Assembly: GCA_021843755.1 (NCBI GenBank)
Contig: JAKBWB010000030.1
Location: 1 to 64,000 of the forward strand
DNA: 64,000 nucleotides
Direction: 5' to 3'
Source of the DNA: Pseudomonadota bacterium
GTDB lineage: Bacteria; Pseudomonadota; Gammaproteobacteria; Steroidobacterales; Steroidobacteraceae
Shown: positions 25,404-33,804 of the stretch, one piece after another
Position numbering within the stretch: the stretch's first letter is position 1
Layout of the letters: each line of letters starts with the position of its first letter
Program-made: the position numbers and the translations under genes
The notes under the pieces: generated by a model
What the model saw: the letters and a program-made list of their open reading frames with translations, nothing else
Told to the model about the DNA's origin: nothing
The model's database searches: none

Positions 25404-26963
25404 TCATCGTCCCGCCATGGCGGACGTTCTAACTCGAACGGCGCCGATCCGCAACAGAAACAGCGCGTTTGGCTGCAACGTCAGGGCCAGCGCTCCTGCG
25501 CGCAAGTGCACGAGCTCGGGTGCGGGCAGAGCCGTTGCCGCATTCATTTCGGCGACCTGCTTTGGCGTCGGGTAACGGGGACTGCCCATTGCCCGATATA
25601 TGGGCAACACGTTGCCGTGATTGTGATCGACGCGCTGAATGGCCACCGGTGCATCGGCCGGCACTCCACTCACCTCCAGGCGGATTGTCTTCGGCCGACC
25701 CTGCAGACCAGGGTCGACCAGATTCCACAGCGCGATCACCAGCGCACCCGCGCGAGTACGGGTCACGATGGCGCTGTGCGAGGGGTTCGCCAGGCGTTCG
25801 TGCCCCAACTCATGCAGCAGTTCGAAGGCATAGTAGCTCGGCTTGTTGATGCCACCGTAGGCACGCAGGCCGAAGCCTCCCGTGAACGGGCCGGGATTCG
25901 GCCCAGCTTCCTCGAAGACGTCCGAGAACGTCCAGAACGACATCATTTGCACGCTGCCGTCGCACTCGCGAATGGTGTCGGCCACGGCGGGACCCACGTA
26001 GGTCGTGTCGCGCGCGTTGTCTCTGCCCATCACGCTCCACTCGGTCAGATAAAGCGGCAGATTCGGCAGTGCAGAGTGATCGATCTCCCCGCGTACCCGC
26101 TTGACGGCCAGGCAAACCCTGTCGTCATAGGGAACCGGCCGGCGGGTGCCGAAGAGCGACCGGGTGGTGTCGTCTGCATAGGCGTGCGTCGAGATGAAAT
26201 CGATGGGGACGTGCTTCGCGACAACGTGGCGCAGAAACGCCCGTATCCACGCGGCATGCGCCGTCGCCGGTCCGCCGACCTTGAGGCGCGGACTGACCGC
26301 CTTCAGCGCCCGTGCGGCGGTATCATAGAGACGAAAATACGTCTTTTGCCGCCAGGGTCCCCCCCAGAAGTTTTCGTTCGGCTCGTTCCAGACTTCGAAG
26401 TACCATTTCGAGACTTCAGCGATGCCGTAACGTTGGATCAGATGCCGGGCGAAGGTACGAATGACGGCCGCCCATTTCGAGAAAGTCTGCGGCGGCGAGA
26501 CGTTCGGCCTGTACCAGAAGTCGTAACGAGCGTCGGGATTGGCGGCGATCGCAGGGGGCATGAAACTGAGCTCGACGAAGGGCCGCACCCCGTTTCTCAG
26601 CAGCCCGTCGTAGATCGTATCGACGTTGGAGAAGTTGTAAACGAGATTGCCTCGAGAATTCCTCGTGTACATACCGACGCCGCGATCGAAAATCCCATGG
26701 AAACGGACATAGCGGAAACCGGTGATTCGCTTGACCGCCCGCAAATCCCGCAGGTAGTCCGCGCGCATTGCCAGGCTCGCGTGGCCCGAGCCGAACATTT
26801 CTTCCCAGAAATGCGGCAGGGGCGTGCCCTGCGCCGTAGCGTCGATGCGCACCACTTGCGCGGCGAGGGTTCTCGCTGCGAACAGCGGCAGCACCGAGAG
26901 GGCGACGGCTGCGAGTACTGCCCGCCATGGTCGGTTGGCGTGACCTCGATTGCACGGTCGCAT
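25404..26963 (-). CDS. GH39-family glycosidase, exported (paralogue)
   Basis: About 519 aa with a Sec signal peptide (RPWRAVLAAVALSVLP, cleavage near LAA-QVV). The GH-A barrel has YVRFHGIFDRGVG, VRPFVELSFMPP, acid/base Glu194 in EVWNEPN and nucleophile Glu308 in LTEWSVM. It shares long conserved blocks with the GH39 protein at 23473-25104 (for example GGPATA.AAW and WTFSDVFEE). The start at 26963 is chosen over an upstream TTG because it follows the halogenase stop by 20 bp and an AAGG element precedes it. The 299 bp between the two GH39 genes contain no other recognisable element. Confidence 0.86.
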   Translation of the reverse strand: MRPCNRGHANRPWRAVLAAVALSVLPLFAARTLAAQVVRIDATAQGTPLPHFWEEMFGSGHASLAMRADYLRDLRAVKRITGFRYVRFHGIFDRGVGMYTRNSRGNLVYNFSNVDTIYDGLLRNGVRPFVELSFMPPAIAANPDARYDFWYRPNVSPPQTFSKWAAVIRTFARHLIQRYGIAEVSKWYFEVWNEPNENFWGGPWRQKTYFRLYDTAARALKAVSPRLKVGGPATAHAAWIRAFLRHVVAKHVPIDFISTHAYADDTTRSLFGTRRPVPYDDRVCLAVKRVRGEIDHSALPNLPLYLTEWSVMGRDNARDTTYVGPAVADTIRECDGSVQMMSFWTFSDVFEEAGPNPGPFTGGFGLRAYGGINKPSYYAFELLHELGHERLANPSHSAIVTRTRAGALVIALWNLVDPGLQGRPKTIRLEVSGVPADAPVAIQRVDHNHGNVLPIYRAMGSPRYPTPKQVAEMNAATALPAPELVHLRAGALALTLQPNALFLLRIGAVRVRTSAMAGR

Positions 26964-26983
26964 AGGGGCCTTGCTTCCGATTC

Positions 26984-28498
26984 TTATGGCGGCGGTGCCT
27001 TGCAATGCCGCGCGATGAAGGCCTCCTGCGCCGGCACGACCGCGACACAGCTGCGAATGACCTCCTCCACATGACGGATGAACTTCTGGAGTTCGGCATC
27101 CGTCAGCCGGTCGATCACGGGCGGATACCGGCGGGACTCGAGGCGCTGCCCGATCATCACCTGCGCCCAGCTTACCGTCTTGAACAACTCGTCGGTGCGG
27201 GGGAGGATGCGGGCGCTGTCACGAAACAGCGCGATAACCTCCCGGAGCGACTCCGGTATTTCCATGCTTCGGCAGTGATTCCAGAAGGCGGTGTCGTCGC
27301 GCTCGGTCGCGTGGTAGTGCAGAATGAGGAAGTCACGCACCCAGGTGAATTCCTCATCGATCTGCGAGTTGTAGCGGCTCTGTAACGCCTCACTACAGTC
27401 CCGCTCGGGAAACAGCAGCGCCAGTTTCGCGATCGCGGTCTGCACCAGATGAATGGCCGTCGACTCCAGGGGCTCGAGGAACCCTCCCGACAACCCGATG
27501 GCGACGACGTTGCGTATCCAGGCGCGTCGACGCTTGCCGCCGTGAAAGGGGATGAGCTTCGGCTCGGCGAGCGGTCGCCCTTCGAGGTTCGCGAGCAGCA
27601 TCGCGGCGGCCTCGTCCTCGCTCATGTGGCGGCTCGAAAACACGTGTCCATTGCCCACGCGATGCTGCAACGGAATGCGCCATTGCCATCCCGCGGGTCG
27701 CGCCGTCGCGCGCGTGTACGGTACCGGGGACGTGACGTTCTCGCACGGCACCGCCCAGGCACGATCGCAGGGCAGCCAATTCGACCAGTCCTCGTAGCCG
27801 GCGTGCAGACACTGCTCGATCAGCAAGCCGCGGAAGCCCGAGCAGTCGACGAAGAACTCTCCGGAAACCGTCCGCCCGTCCTGCAGCACCAGTGTATCGA
27901 CGAAGCCCGTGTCCGGATGCAGGCGTACATCGACGATCCGGCCTTCGGTGCGCCGGACGCCTTCGGCCTCCGCGAACCGACGCAGATAGCGCGCGTAGAG
28001 CGCCGCGTCGAAGTGGTACGCATAGACGATGTCCTCGAGCGGCGTGTTCTTCGGTGCATCTACGGGGGTCGGCATGAATCGGCCCTGCAGTGCGGCCTGG
28101 ACATTGAAGGAATAAAGACCGAGATCCTTGGCCTCGCCCATGCGCAGCGCCCGCGTCCAGTATTGGTGAAAAGGCTGTCCATCCAGATCCAGTCCGAGCG
28201 GGCCGAAACCGTGCATGTACGAATCGCCTGGCCGAGCCCAGTCGCGGAATTCGATGCCGAGCTTGAACGTCGCCTGGGTTGCGCGCACGAATTCCCGCTC
28301 GTCTATCCCGAGCAGCGCATTGTGCCTGCGGAACGGCGGGATCGTCGCCTCACCGACGCCGATGATGCCGATCTCCTCGGACTCGACCACCTCGATCGAG
28401 AGTTCCGGATAGAGCAACCGTCGCAGCGCCGTCGCCGTCATCCAGCCGGCCGTTCCGCCACCGACGATTACCAGACGGCGAATGCTGTTCTGATTCAT
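26984..28498 (-). CDS. Flavin-dependent (tryptophan) halogenase-like protein
   Basis: A 504-aa FAD protein of the tryptophan-halogenase family. The N-terminal dinucleotide motif GGGTAGW, the EIGIIGVGEATIPP segment and the halogenase WxWxIP motif (WQWRIP) are present. Other typical blocks are FKLGIEFRDW and GGFLEPLESTAIHLVQ. Proteins of this group are often encoded next to TonB receptors in polysaccharide loci of Xanthomonadales and Caulobacterales, where their substrate is unknown; a true tryptophan substrate is not implied. GGAG lies 6 bases before the ATG at 28498; another ATG at 28510 is possible. It sits between the TonB receptor and the GH39 genes in one leftward operon. Confidence 0.85.
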   Translation of the reverse strand: MNQNSIRRLVIVGGGTAGWMTATALRRLLYPELSIEVVESEEIGIIGVGEATIPPFRRHNALLGIDEREFVRATQATFKLGIEFRDWARPGDSYMHGFGPLGLDLDGQPFHQYWTRALRMGEAKDLGLYSFNVQAALQGRFMPTPVDAPKNTPLEDIVYAYHFDAALYARYLRRFAEAEGVRRTEGRIVDVRLHPDTGFVDTLVLQDGRTVSGEFFVDCSGFRGLLIEQCLHAGYEDWSNWLPCDRAWAVPCENVTSPVPYTRATARPAGWQWRIPLQHRVGNGHVFSSRHMSEDEAAAMLLANLEGRPLAEPKLIPFHGGKRRRAWIRNVVAIGLSGGFLEPLESTAIHLVQTAIAKLALLFPERDCSEALQSRYNSQIDEEFTWVRDFLILHYHATERDDTAFWNHCRSMEIPESLREVIALFRDSARILPRTDELFKTVSWAQVMIGQRLESRRYPPVIDRLTDAELQKFIRHVEEVIRSCVAVVPAQEAFIARHCKAPPP

Positions 28499-28559
28499 TG
28501 TACGCTCCATCGACCCCCGATCCGGCCGCCGGAGAGTGCTCCGGCGGCCCGACGGACGC

Positions 28560-31500
28560 CTACCAATTGATTCCCACCGTGAACTTCAAAGTCAGCGGAA
28601 CGCCGTAAATCGGCCCGTTGGTCACATACTGCGGCGGCAGCGACGGGCCCACCTTCGGGGTGAAATTCGCAGCGGCGTATTGCGGTGTATTGAAGACGTT
28701 GAAGACGTCCACGCGCACGTATCCCCGGCTCCCGTACAAGTGCAGGTTGAAATACTTCGTCGCCTGCAGATCGAGATTGCGCTCGCCCCACGTGGCGGTC
28801 GGGAACCCTGTTGTCGGGAAATCCCAGTAGCCGTGGCACTGCTGGAGCGTGGTGGGACACGGCGCCGCACCGCCAAATCCGACCGGCGTCGCCAGGGTCA
28901 ACTTGGCACCATAGATTATGCCCCACGGACCGTCGACCGAACCGGTGATGACCAGGCGATTCTTGGGGATCACGCTGCTTGGCACCATCGGATACATCGA
29001 GACTTTGGGCAAATCGAACAGGTAGGCGTTATTGGTGAAATACGAGTAATAATCGTTCTGGTATGCGTCGGAATAGGTATATGCGATGGTGGCACTCCAC
29101 CCCGACCGGCGCGTGTACGGCTTCTCCAGGAACACCAGTACCTGCTTGTCCGTGTCCCGTCCGCCGTTATTCCACAGCACCAGATTGCCGGTCGTGCCCG
29201 GAATACCGCCCCATGCCGGGTTGACCCCCGCCGCACCCCAGCTGCTCGGCACGAAATAGGAACCGGTGGCGGTGCGGTTGCCCAGTTGACCGACGACGCG
29301 ATTATAGCTGTCGATTTCAGACAGCGTAATGCTCGCGTTCCATTCCCCGAGCTCCGTGCGGAAACCCAGACTGAACTGGTTGGAATATGGCGTCTTGAGA
29401 TTATTATTGACCATGTCAATCTCGCCGTACGGCGTCGTCGTGAGCGCCTGCAGGTTGGCGAGATTCGTGTACGCCGGATTCCACGCAATGCACGTCGGAC
29501 TGGCATTGGCTGCAGTCAGGCAGTTGTTGACGGTGTATCCGCCGCCGTAGAAGTCCAGGGTCGGTTCCGCGAGCGCCGCCTTGGTGGTTTCGAGGGACAT
29601 GATGTCGAAATTGTTATAAGCATAGGCTTTGGCATAGCCGCCGAAAATGACGTAGCGTCCGTTCCCCTCGATGTCATAGGAAAAGCCGAGTCGCGGCTGG
29701 ATCTCGTTGCTCTGCGGCGAGCGATTGTGCCCATTGCTGATGTAATTGCTGATATTGATGCCACCGAGCGCAAGTGCCTGAGCATACGTCTCGGTCGACC
29801 CTGGCGAATACGGTCCGTAGATGTCGTTGACGATCGCCGGCGGCGTCACGAAGTTCTGCCAGAGCGGGACGGTTTCGTAGTCGTAGCGCGCGCCGAGATC
29901 GAACGTCAGATGCTTGTTGACCGCCCAGTCGTCCTGCAGGTATATCCCGAACAGATTGTCGTTGGAATTCGCCTGGACCTGTTTGCCGCCGCGGTACAAG
30001 TCGGTATAGCTGACCTGATAGGGCGTGGGATACGTGCCCGTACTGTCCACCGCATAGTAAAGCTCCTCTCCCTGGCCGGCGTCCTGATAAGAGAGCTTCG
30101 TCCCCTGGTAACTGAAGCCGAATTTGAGCGTGTGCGTTCCAAAAAAATGGAGATTCGGCAGCGTGAAGTTATCGTAGACGGACAGAACCCGTTGCTGGTT
30201 CTTGAACTGCGCGTACACGTTCTGGCCGTTGACATTGATGAGCGTGGCATTCAGGCCTGTACCAAACCACTGATAGGTGAGCTGCGGCCGGGTGGACGAC
30301 GGCACGGGCACGCGATCTGATGTTTCGTAATAAACACGCGCATCGTTGGTCCACCGTTCCGAAGCGTGCAGCCAGGAAATACCCACCTGGTTGAAGCGGC
30401 TTTGCATCGCATTGGCGGCCGACGCAGCGGTCTGTCCGAAGGCACCATTGATTTGATTCTCGGTACGATACAGATCGGTCAGCGTCAGGCGGTCGTTGTC
30501 GTCGGGCTCATAGTCGATCTTGCCGAACAGCAGATTCTCGTGAAACGGATTCTCGGTCGGACCGAATTGCGACCAGACGTTGGCCGGCAGCAGTGACTTG
30601 AGCTGGGACACCGTCGGAATTCCGTTCCCGGTCGACGGATATACCGTGTTCGGCAGGGTGAGATATTTGTGCTCGTAGGCGATGAAGAAATGCGCCTTGT
30701 TCTTCACGATGGGGCCGCCCAGGGACACTCCGTAGTCCAGATCCTGCGCACCCGCAGCCTTGGGGTCGCCCGGGGTCGTCGAGTATTGCTCGGCGGGCGT
30801 CTCGGCTCGAAGATTCTGGTTGGTGAAACTTACGTACGAGCTGCCGTGAAAGTGATTGGTTCCCGATTTCGTCTGGGCGACGATGATCGCACTGGATGCC
30901 TGTGCGTACTGTGCGCTGTAGTTGGAATTGATGACTCGGTACGAGGCGATAGCCGACTGTGGGAATGGATTGCCGGGATCGCCGACGTTGGGGTTTTTAC
31001 CCGCTCCGCCTTGGCCGACGATGCCGCCTTGGATGAAATTGGTCATCGGTATGCCACCGATGTAAATATTGTCGTTCTCGGATTCCTGCGCGCCCCCGCG
31101 GAACGAGATGTTGCCATTGTTGTCCGTGGTGGTTACGCCGGGAAGAATGTCGGCAAATCCGAGGAAATTGCGCGTGATTTCCGGAACGGTTTCGATCATG
31201 CGATGCGTCACAATGCCACCGACCGCCGGCGTTCTGACATCGACGAGTCGACGGCCGGTGATCGTGATCTGCTGCAGTTCCGCGGCCCGCAGCTTCGTCT
31301 TGGTGAAGTCGAACACCAGGGTCGAGGCGACACTGAGCGTCAGTTCCTGCACTTGCGTTCCCGCCCTGACGCGGTAACGGCCCGGCGGAAGGCCGATCAA
31401 GACGTAATTGCCGCTCCTGGTCGCGGTTGTCACGCGACGCTCTCCAGTCGCGATATCCGTGGCAATGATCTTCGTGCCCGGCGGTGCCGTTCCCTCGAGC

Positions 31501-31619
31501 GTTGCACTGGCCATTTGCGCATGGGCCGCATGTGGAACGAGCGCTCCGATGCTGGCCGCGAGCGTCGCTGCGACGAAATTCGCGATTAGTTTGCGTTGCT
31601 GATTCGGTGACTGAGTCAT
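28560..31619 (-). CDS. TonB-dependent outer-membrane receptor (carboxypeptidase-regulatory-like N-terminus)
   Basis: A 1019-aa receptor. Signal peptide residues 1-35 (cleavage AHA-QM), then a carboxypeptidase-regulatory-like beta-sandwich (SGNYVLIGLPPGRYRVRAG), a plug domain with NISFRGGAQESENDNIYIGGIPM, and a long beta-barrel ending in the expected aromatic residue (GINW). It should import oligosaccharides across the outer membrane using TonB energy. A strong GGGGGG ribosome-binding site precedes the ATG. Its promoter region carries a TTGACA -35 box and two LacI-type operators. It is the first gene of an operon with the halogenase-like and GH39 genes. Confidence 0.92.
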   Translation of the reverse strand: MTQSPNQQRKLIANFVAATLAASIGALVPHAAHAQMASATLEGTAPPGTKIIATDIATGERRVTTATRSGNYVLIGLPPGRYRVRAGTQVQELTLSVASTLVFDFTKTKLRAAELQQITITGRRLVDVRTPAVGGIVTHRMIETVPEITRNFLGFADILPGVTTTDNNGNISFRGGAQESENDNIYIGGIPMTNFIQGGIVGQGGAGKNPNVGDPGNPFPQSAIASYRVINSNYSAQYAQASSAIIVAQTKSGTNHFHGSSYVSFTNQNLRAETPAEQYSTTPGDPKAAGAQDLDYGVSLGGPIVKNKAHFFIAYEHKYLTLPNTVYPSTGNGIPTVSQLKSLLPANVWSQFGPTENPFHENLLFGKIDYEPDDNDRLTLTDLYRTENQINGAFGQTAASAANAMQSRFNQVGISWLHASERWTNDARVYYETSDRVPVPSSTRPQLTYQWFGTGLNATLINVNGQNVYAQFKNQQRVLSVYDNFTLPNLHFFGTHTLKFGFSYQGTKLSYQDAGQGEELYYAVDSTGTYPTPYQVSYTDLYRGGKQVQANSNDNLFGIYLQDDWAVNKHLTFDLGARYDYETVPLWQNFVTPPAIVNDIYGPYSPGSTETYAQALALGGINISNYISNGHNRSPQSNEIQPRLGFSYDIEGNGRYVIFGGYAKAYAYNNFDIMSLETTKAALAEPTLDFYGGGYTVNNCLTAANASPTCIAWNPAYTNLANLQALTTTPYGEIDMVNNNLKTPYSNQFSLGFRTELGEWNASITLSEIDSYNRVVGQLGNRTATGSYFVPSSWGAAGVNPAWGGIPGTTGNLVLWNNGGRDTDKQVLVFLEKPYTRRSGWSATIAYTYSDAYQNDYYSYFTNNAYLFDLPKVSMYPMVPSSVIPKNRLVITGSVDGPWGIIYGAKLTLATPVGFGGAAPCPTTLQQCHGYWDFPTTGFPTATWGERNLDLQATKYFNLHLYGSRGYVRVDVFNVFNTPQYAAANFTPKVGPSLPPQYVTNGPIYGVPLTLKFTVGINW

Positions 31620-31808
31620 CGTAACCCCCCCTCATGGAATCGACTCTGTTGCGATAGTGAAGATCGAACTGTAACGGTCAAGGCAGCGTCGTTGACGGCG
31701 GCATTGGCTCCCGATTGGACGGCAGGCCGGCGCACCGCCGTCCCCGCCGGCGAAGCCAGGAGTCCGGTAGCCCACGGATACATGGTGAACGTCCCCCTCG
31801 TGTGACGA

Positions 31809-31822
31809 TGTAATCGCTTTCT
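31809..31822. promoter_or_regulatory. Distal LacI-type operator of the TonB receptor promoter
   Basis: TGTAATCGCTTTCT matches the LacI-family pattern TGNAANCGNTTNCA except at the last base. It starts exactly 21 bp from the neighbouring operator at 31830, so both face the same side of the helix. Confidence 0.5.
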
Positions 31823-31829
31823 GCCGCTG

Positions 31830-31843
31830 TGCAAACGTTTACA
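31830..31843. promoter_or_regulatory. Main LacI-type operator of the TonB receptor promoter
   Basis: TGCAAACGTTTACA is a textbook LacI-family palindrome centred on CG. It lies just downstream of the predicted -10 box (31853-31858), covering the expected transcription start, which suits repression by blocking RNA polymerase. The LacI regulator at 21806-22867 is the likely partner. Confidence 0.7.
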
Positions 31844-31852
31844 TTTTGGCGG

Positions 31853-31881
31853 AGGCTAGATCAGGTTTTGACGTTTGTCAA
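31853..31881 (-). promoter_or_regulatory. Sigma-70-like promoter for the TonB receptor operon
   Basis: On the minus strand TTGACA (31881-31876) is followed after 17 bases by TAGCCT (31858-31853), an exact -35 box with a weak -10 box. The -35 box lies within a TTGAC-GTTT-GTCAA palindrome (31868-31881), which could be another regulator site. Confidence 0.5.
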
Positions 31882-32019
31882 CAGTTCCGTAACCGTTGGG
31901 GCGCGGCCACGATCCATGCGGGAGGCGCGCCGACGACGTTCGGGGTGTCTCGCCAAATTCCGCAAAGGCATTTCATGGTGCAACCAGCTAATTTCCTTTG
32001 GCTTTATGCGAGGGCCGGC

Positions 32020-32670
32020 CCACGCCCAGACAAGCCGGCTTTACGGACAAGCCGATGGACCGAGGCCGCGCGCTGGTGAAGTCCGACCGCGCCCTTGGTT
32101 TCTTGCGAACCTGATGATGCGGCCACGAGCGCCGAGATCGTTCGGGTACATCGCGGTCCGCCATTCGGCCCGAGGTTCCCGTCCGCTCGCGGGGCACAGA
32201 TCCGACCGTCGATCCCATTCACCTCCACGGACTGCGCTTGACGATTGAGCGCAGTTTCAAGCACGCGGTGCGTCTGATCGACTCATTCGCCTACCGCTTG
32301 GATGGCCAACATGAAAGCGCTGCGCCACCGCGACCGCAACCAGCATTTTCACCGCGAGCCGATCGAGTACCGTGATGCCGTCAAACGCGACGTCCATGCC
32401 TGTCACGTCTTCATCCTGGCCGGCATCAGCGTCCAGGGGCTGCCGCAGTACCTCGCCGTCGTCGCCCTACCGCGGTCTGGAACGCTTGCGGCTTCTGGCT
32501 GTGGAATCCGTTCCGGGATCCCTCCCTCAGACCTCCTCGGTGCCAACGTGCTGCGTCAGAACCTGCCGGAATTTCGGCTCCTCGAGTTTTCCAGCACCGA
32601 TTCCGTGGCAAGAGTCATCCTTGAGCGGCTGGCTCGCGAGAGGATGTGGCTCCCCCGGCTCGTCTCATGA
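32020..32670 (+). pseudogene. Degraded transposase remnant with frameshifts
   Basis: Three frames each carry part of one DDE-type transposase. Frame 1 has IAVRHSARGSRPLAG near 32150-32200. Frame 2 (about 32187-32290) has DPIHLHGLRLTIERSFKHAV, the conserved region around the catalytic Glu. Frame 3 (32302-32670) has RDAVKRDVHACHVFILAG, GLPQYLAVV and GIPPSDLLGANVLRQNLPEF. From memory this order matches the C-terminal half of a transposase family with RLYGxRFKIExSFKQA and YHVFxxAGLxAQGLxQYL motifs. At least two frameshifts separate the parts and no intact N-terminus is found, so it is an inactive fragment. Boundaries are approximate and no inverted repeats were found. Confidence 0.65.
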
Positions 32671-32884
32671 CCTCATGTCAAACGCAAAACTCACGACTCT
32701 CGCGAACAGAGTTGCGCGGATTCAAAGCGGACTGTTCAAACCCTTGCGAGACATCAAGAGCATTGCCGGCACCGCATGGGGTGCCGGGCGGCGCGACCGA
32801 TCGCCGCGTCGCGTCGCGCGCCGAGCACCTGCGGGGTTCTCGTTTTCGTGCGTTTGTGTCAATGTCCCGGTGCAATGATGCCCC

Positions 32885-33748
32885 ATGACGATGCCTGACG
32901 AAATGGTCGTATTCTTGCGGCGACAATCTCCGGATTGGGCGGCTCTCGCGCAGGACTATCGCGCGGGACGCCCCATCGACCCGGCCCGATTCGTTCCCGA
33001 TCATGCGGTGCCGGGATTTCCGCAGCGCGTGGATCGGCTCGTCGCCGCGTGGAACGAGCGGTTCCGGACGGATTTCTTCACCGTGCGCGCGATCATGGCG
33101 CAGCTGGGCGCGGCAAGTCTCGCCGGAATCGCCAACGCACGCGCGTATTCGTTTGAGTCCGTCAACGAAGTCGCGGCGCACGCTCGCACGAAAGTGTTCT
33201 TTGCGTATCCACACGACGATGACGACTTCTTCGCACCGTACATCGGCGATGTCCTCGCGCACGTGCCGTCGGAGGCCGATGCAGTAGTCACGCCGCTTTA
33301 TCGCATCGGCGCGAGCAATCGGACGTTCGCTCGGGGCGGATGCAAGCCGGACTACGTGCTCGATCACCTTCGCGCGCACGATTACAGGTTTCAGACGAAC
33401 AATTATGCGATCCACAGCAGACGTCTCGGCACCGTCAAGAACATTCTGGCGCTGACGGACCATATCGAGGCTTCCGCTTACGCGGATGCACATGGATTCA
33501 CCGACTACATGGCCTCGACGGTGATCAGCGCCACGGTCAAGACGCCAGCGTCCGCATCTGTCCTGGAATCGGCCTTCAAGAGCCGCCTCGCCCTGAGGCG
33601 CGCCTTCAAACGCACGATCGACGGGCTCCATGCGGTGGAGCTTCCGGAGAAGTTTGGCTGGCTCACCCGGCCCAGCACTCAAATCGCCAGGCTCCTCGAG
33701 GCCGTCTATCGGGGCAAGACGATCGTGTCCGCCTCCGAGCTGTCCTGA
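32885..33748 (+). CDS. Unidentified protein with Asp-rich motif, possibly glycosyltransferase-like
   Basis: A 287-aa cytoplasmic protein with no signal peptide or transmembrane segment. I do not recognise the family with confidence. The one notable motif is YPHDDDDFFAPYIGDVL near residues 108-124, with four consecutive Asp, similar to the Asp-rich metal/nucleotide-sugar motif of putative rhamnosyltransferases (PF11316). The segment FQTNNYAIHSRRLG is also compatible with that fold. It stands alone between a transposase remnant and the end of the MFS gene, with no convincing ribosome-binding site. It could be a recent arrival with the mobile element. An ATG at 32891 is an alternative start. Confidence 0.6.
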   Translation: MTMPDEMVVFLRRQSPDWAALAQDYRAGRPIDPARFVPDHAVPGFPQRVDRLVAAWNERFRTDFFTVRAIMAQLGAASLAGIANARAYSFESVNEVAAHARTKVFFAYPHDDDDFFAPYIGDVLAHVPSEADAVVTPLYRIGASNRTFARGGCKPDYVLDHLRAHDYRFQTNNYAIHSRRLGTVKNILALTDHIEASAYADAHGFTDYMASTVISATVKTPASASVLESAFKSRLALRRAFKRTIDGLHAVELPEKFGWLTRPSTQIARLLEAVYRGKTIVSASELS

Positions 33749-33804
33749 GGCGAGCGATTCACGGCCCGGAGGTCGCGCGTGCGGCCCGTGGCCATCTCCG
33801 CGCC

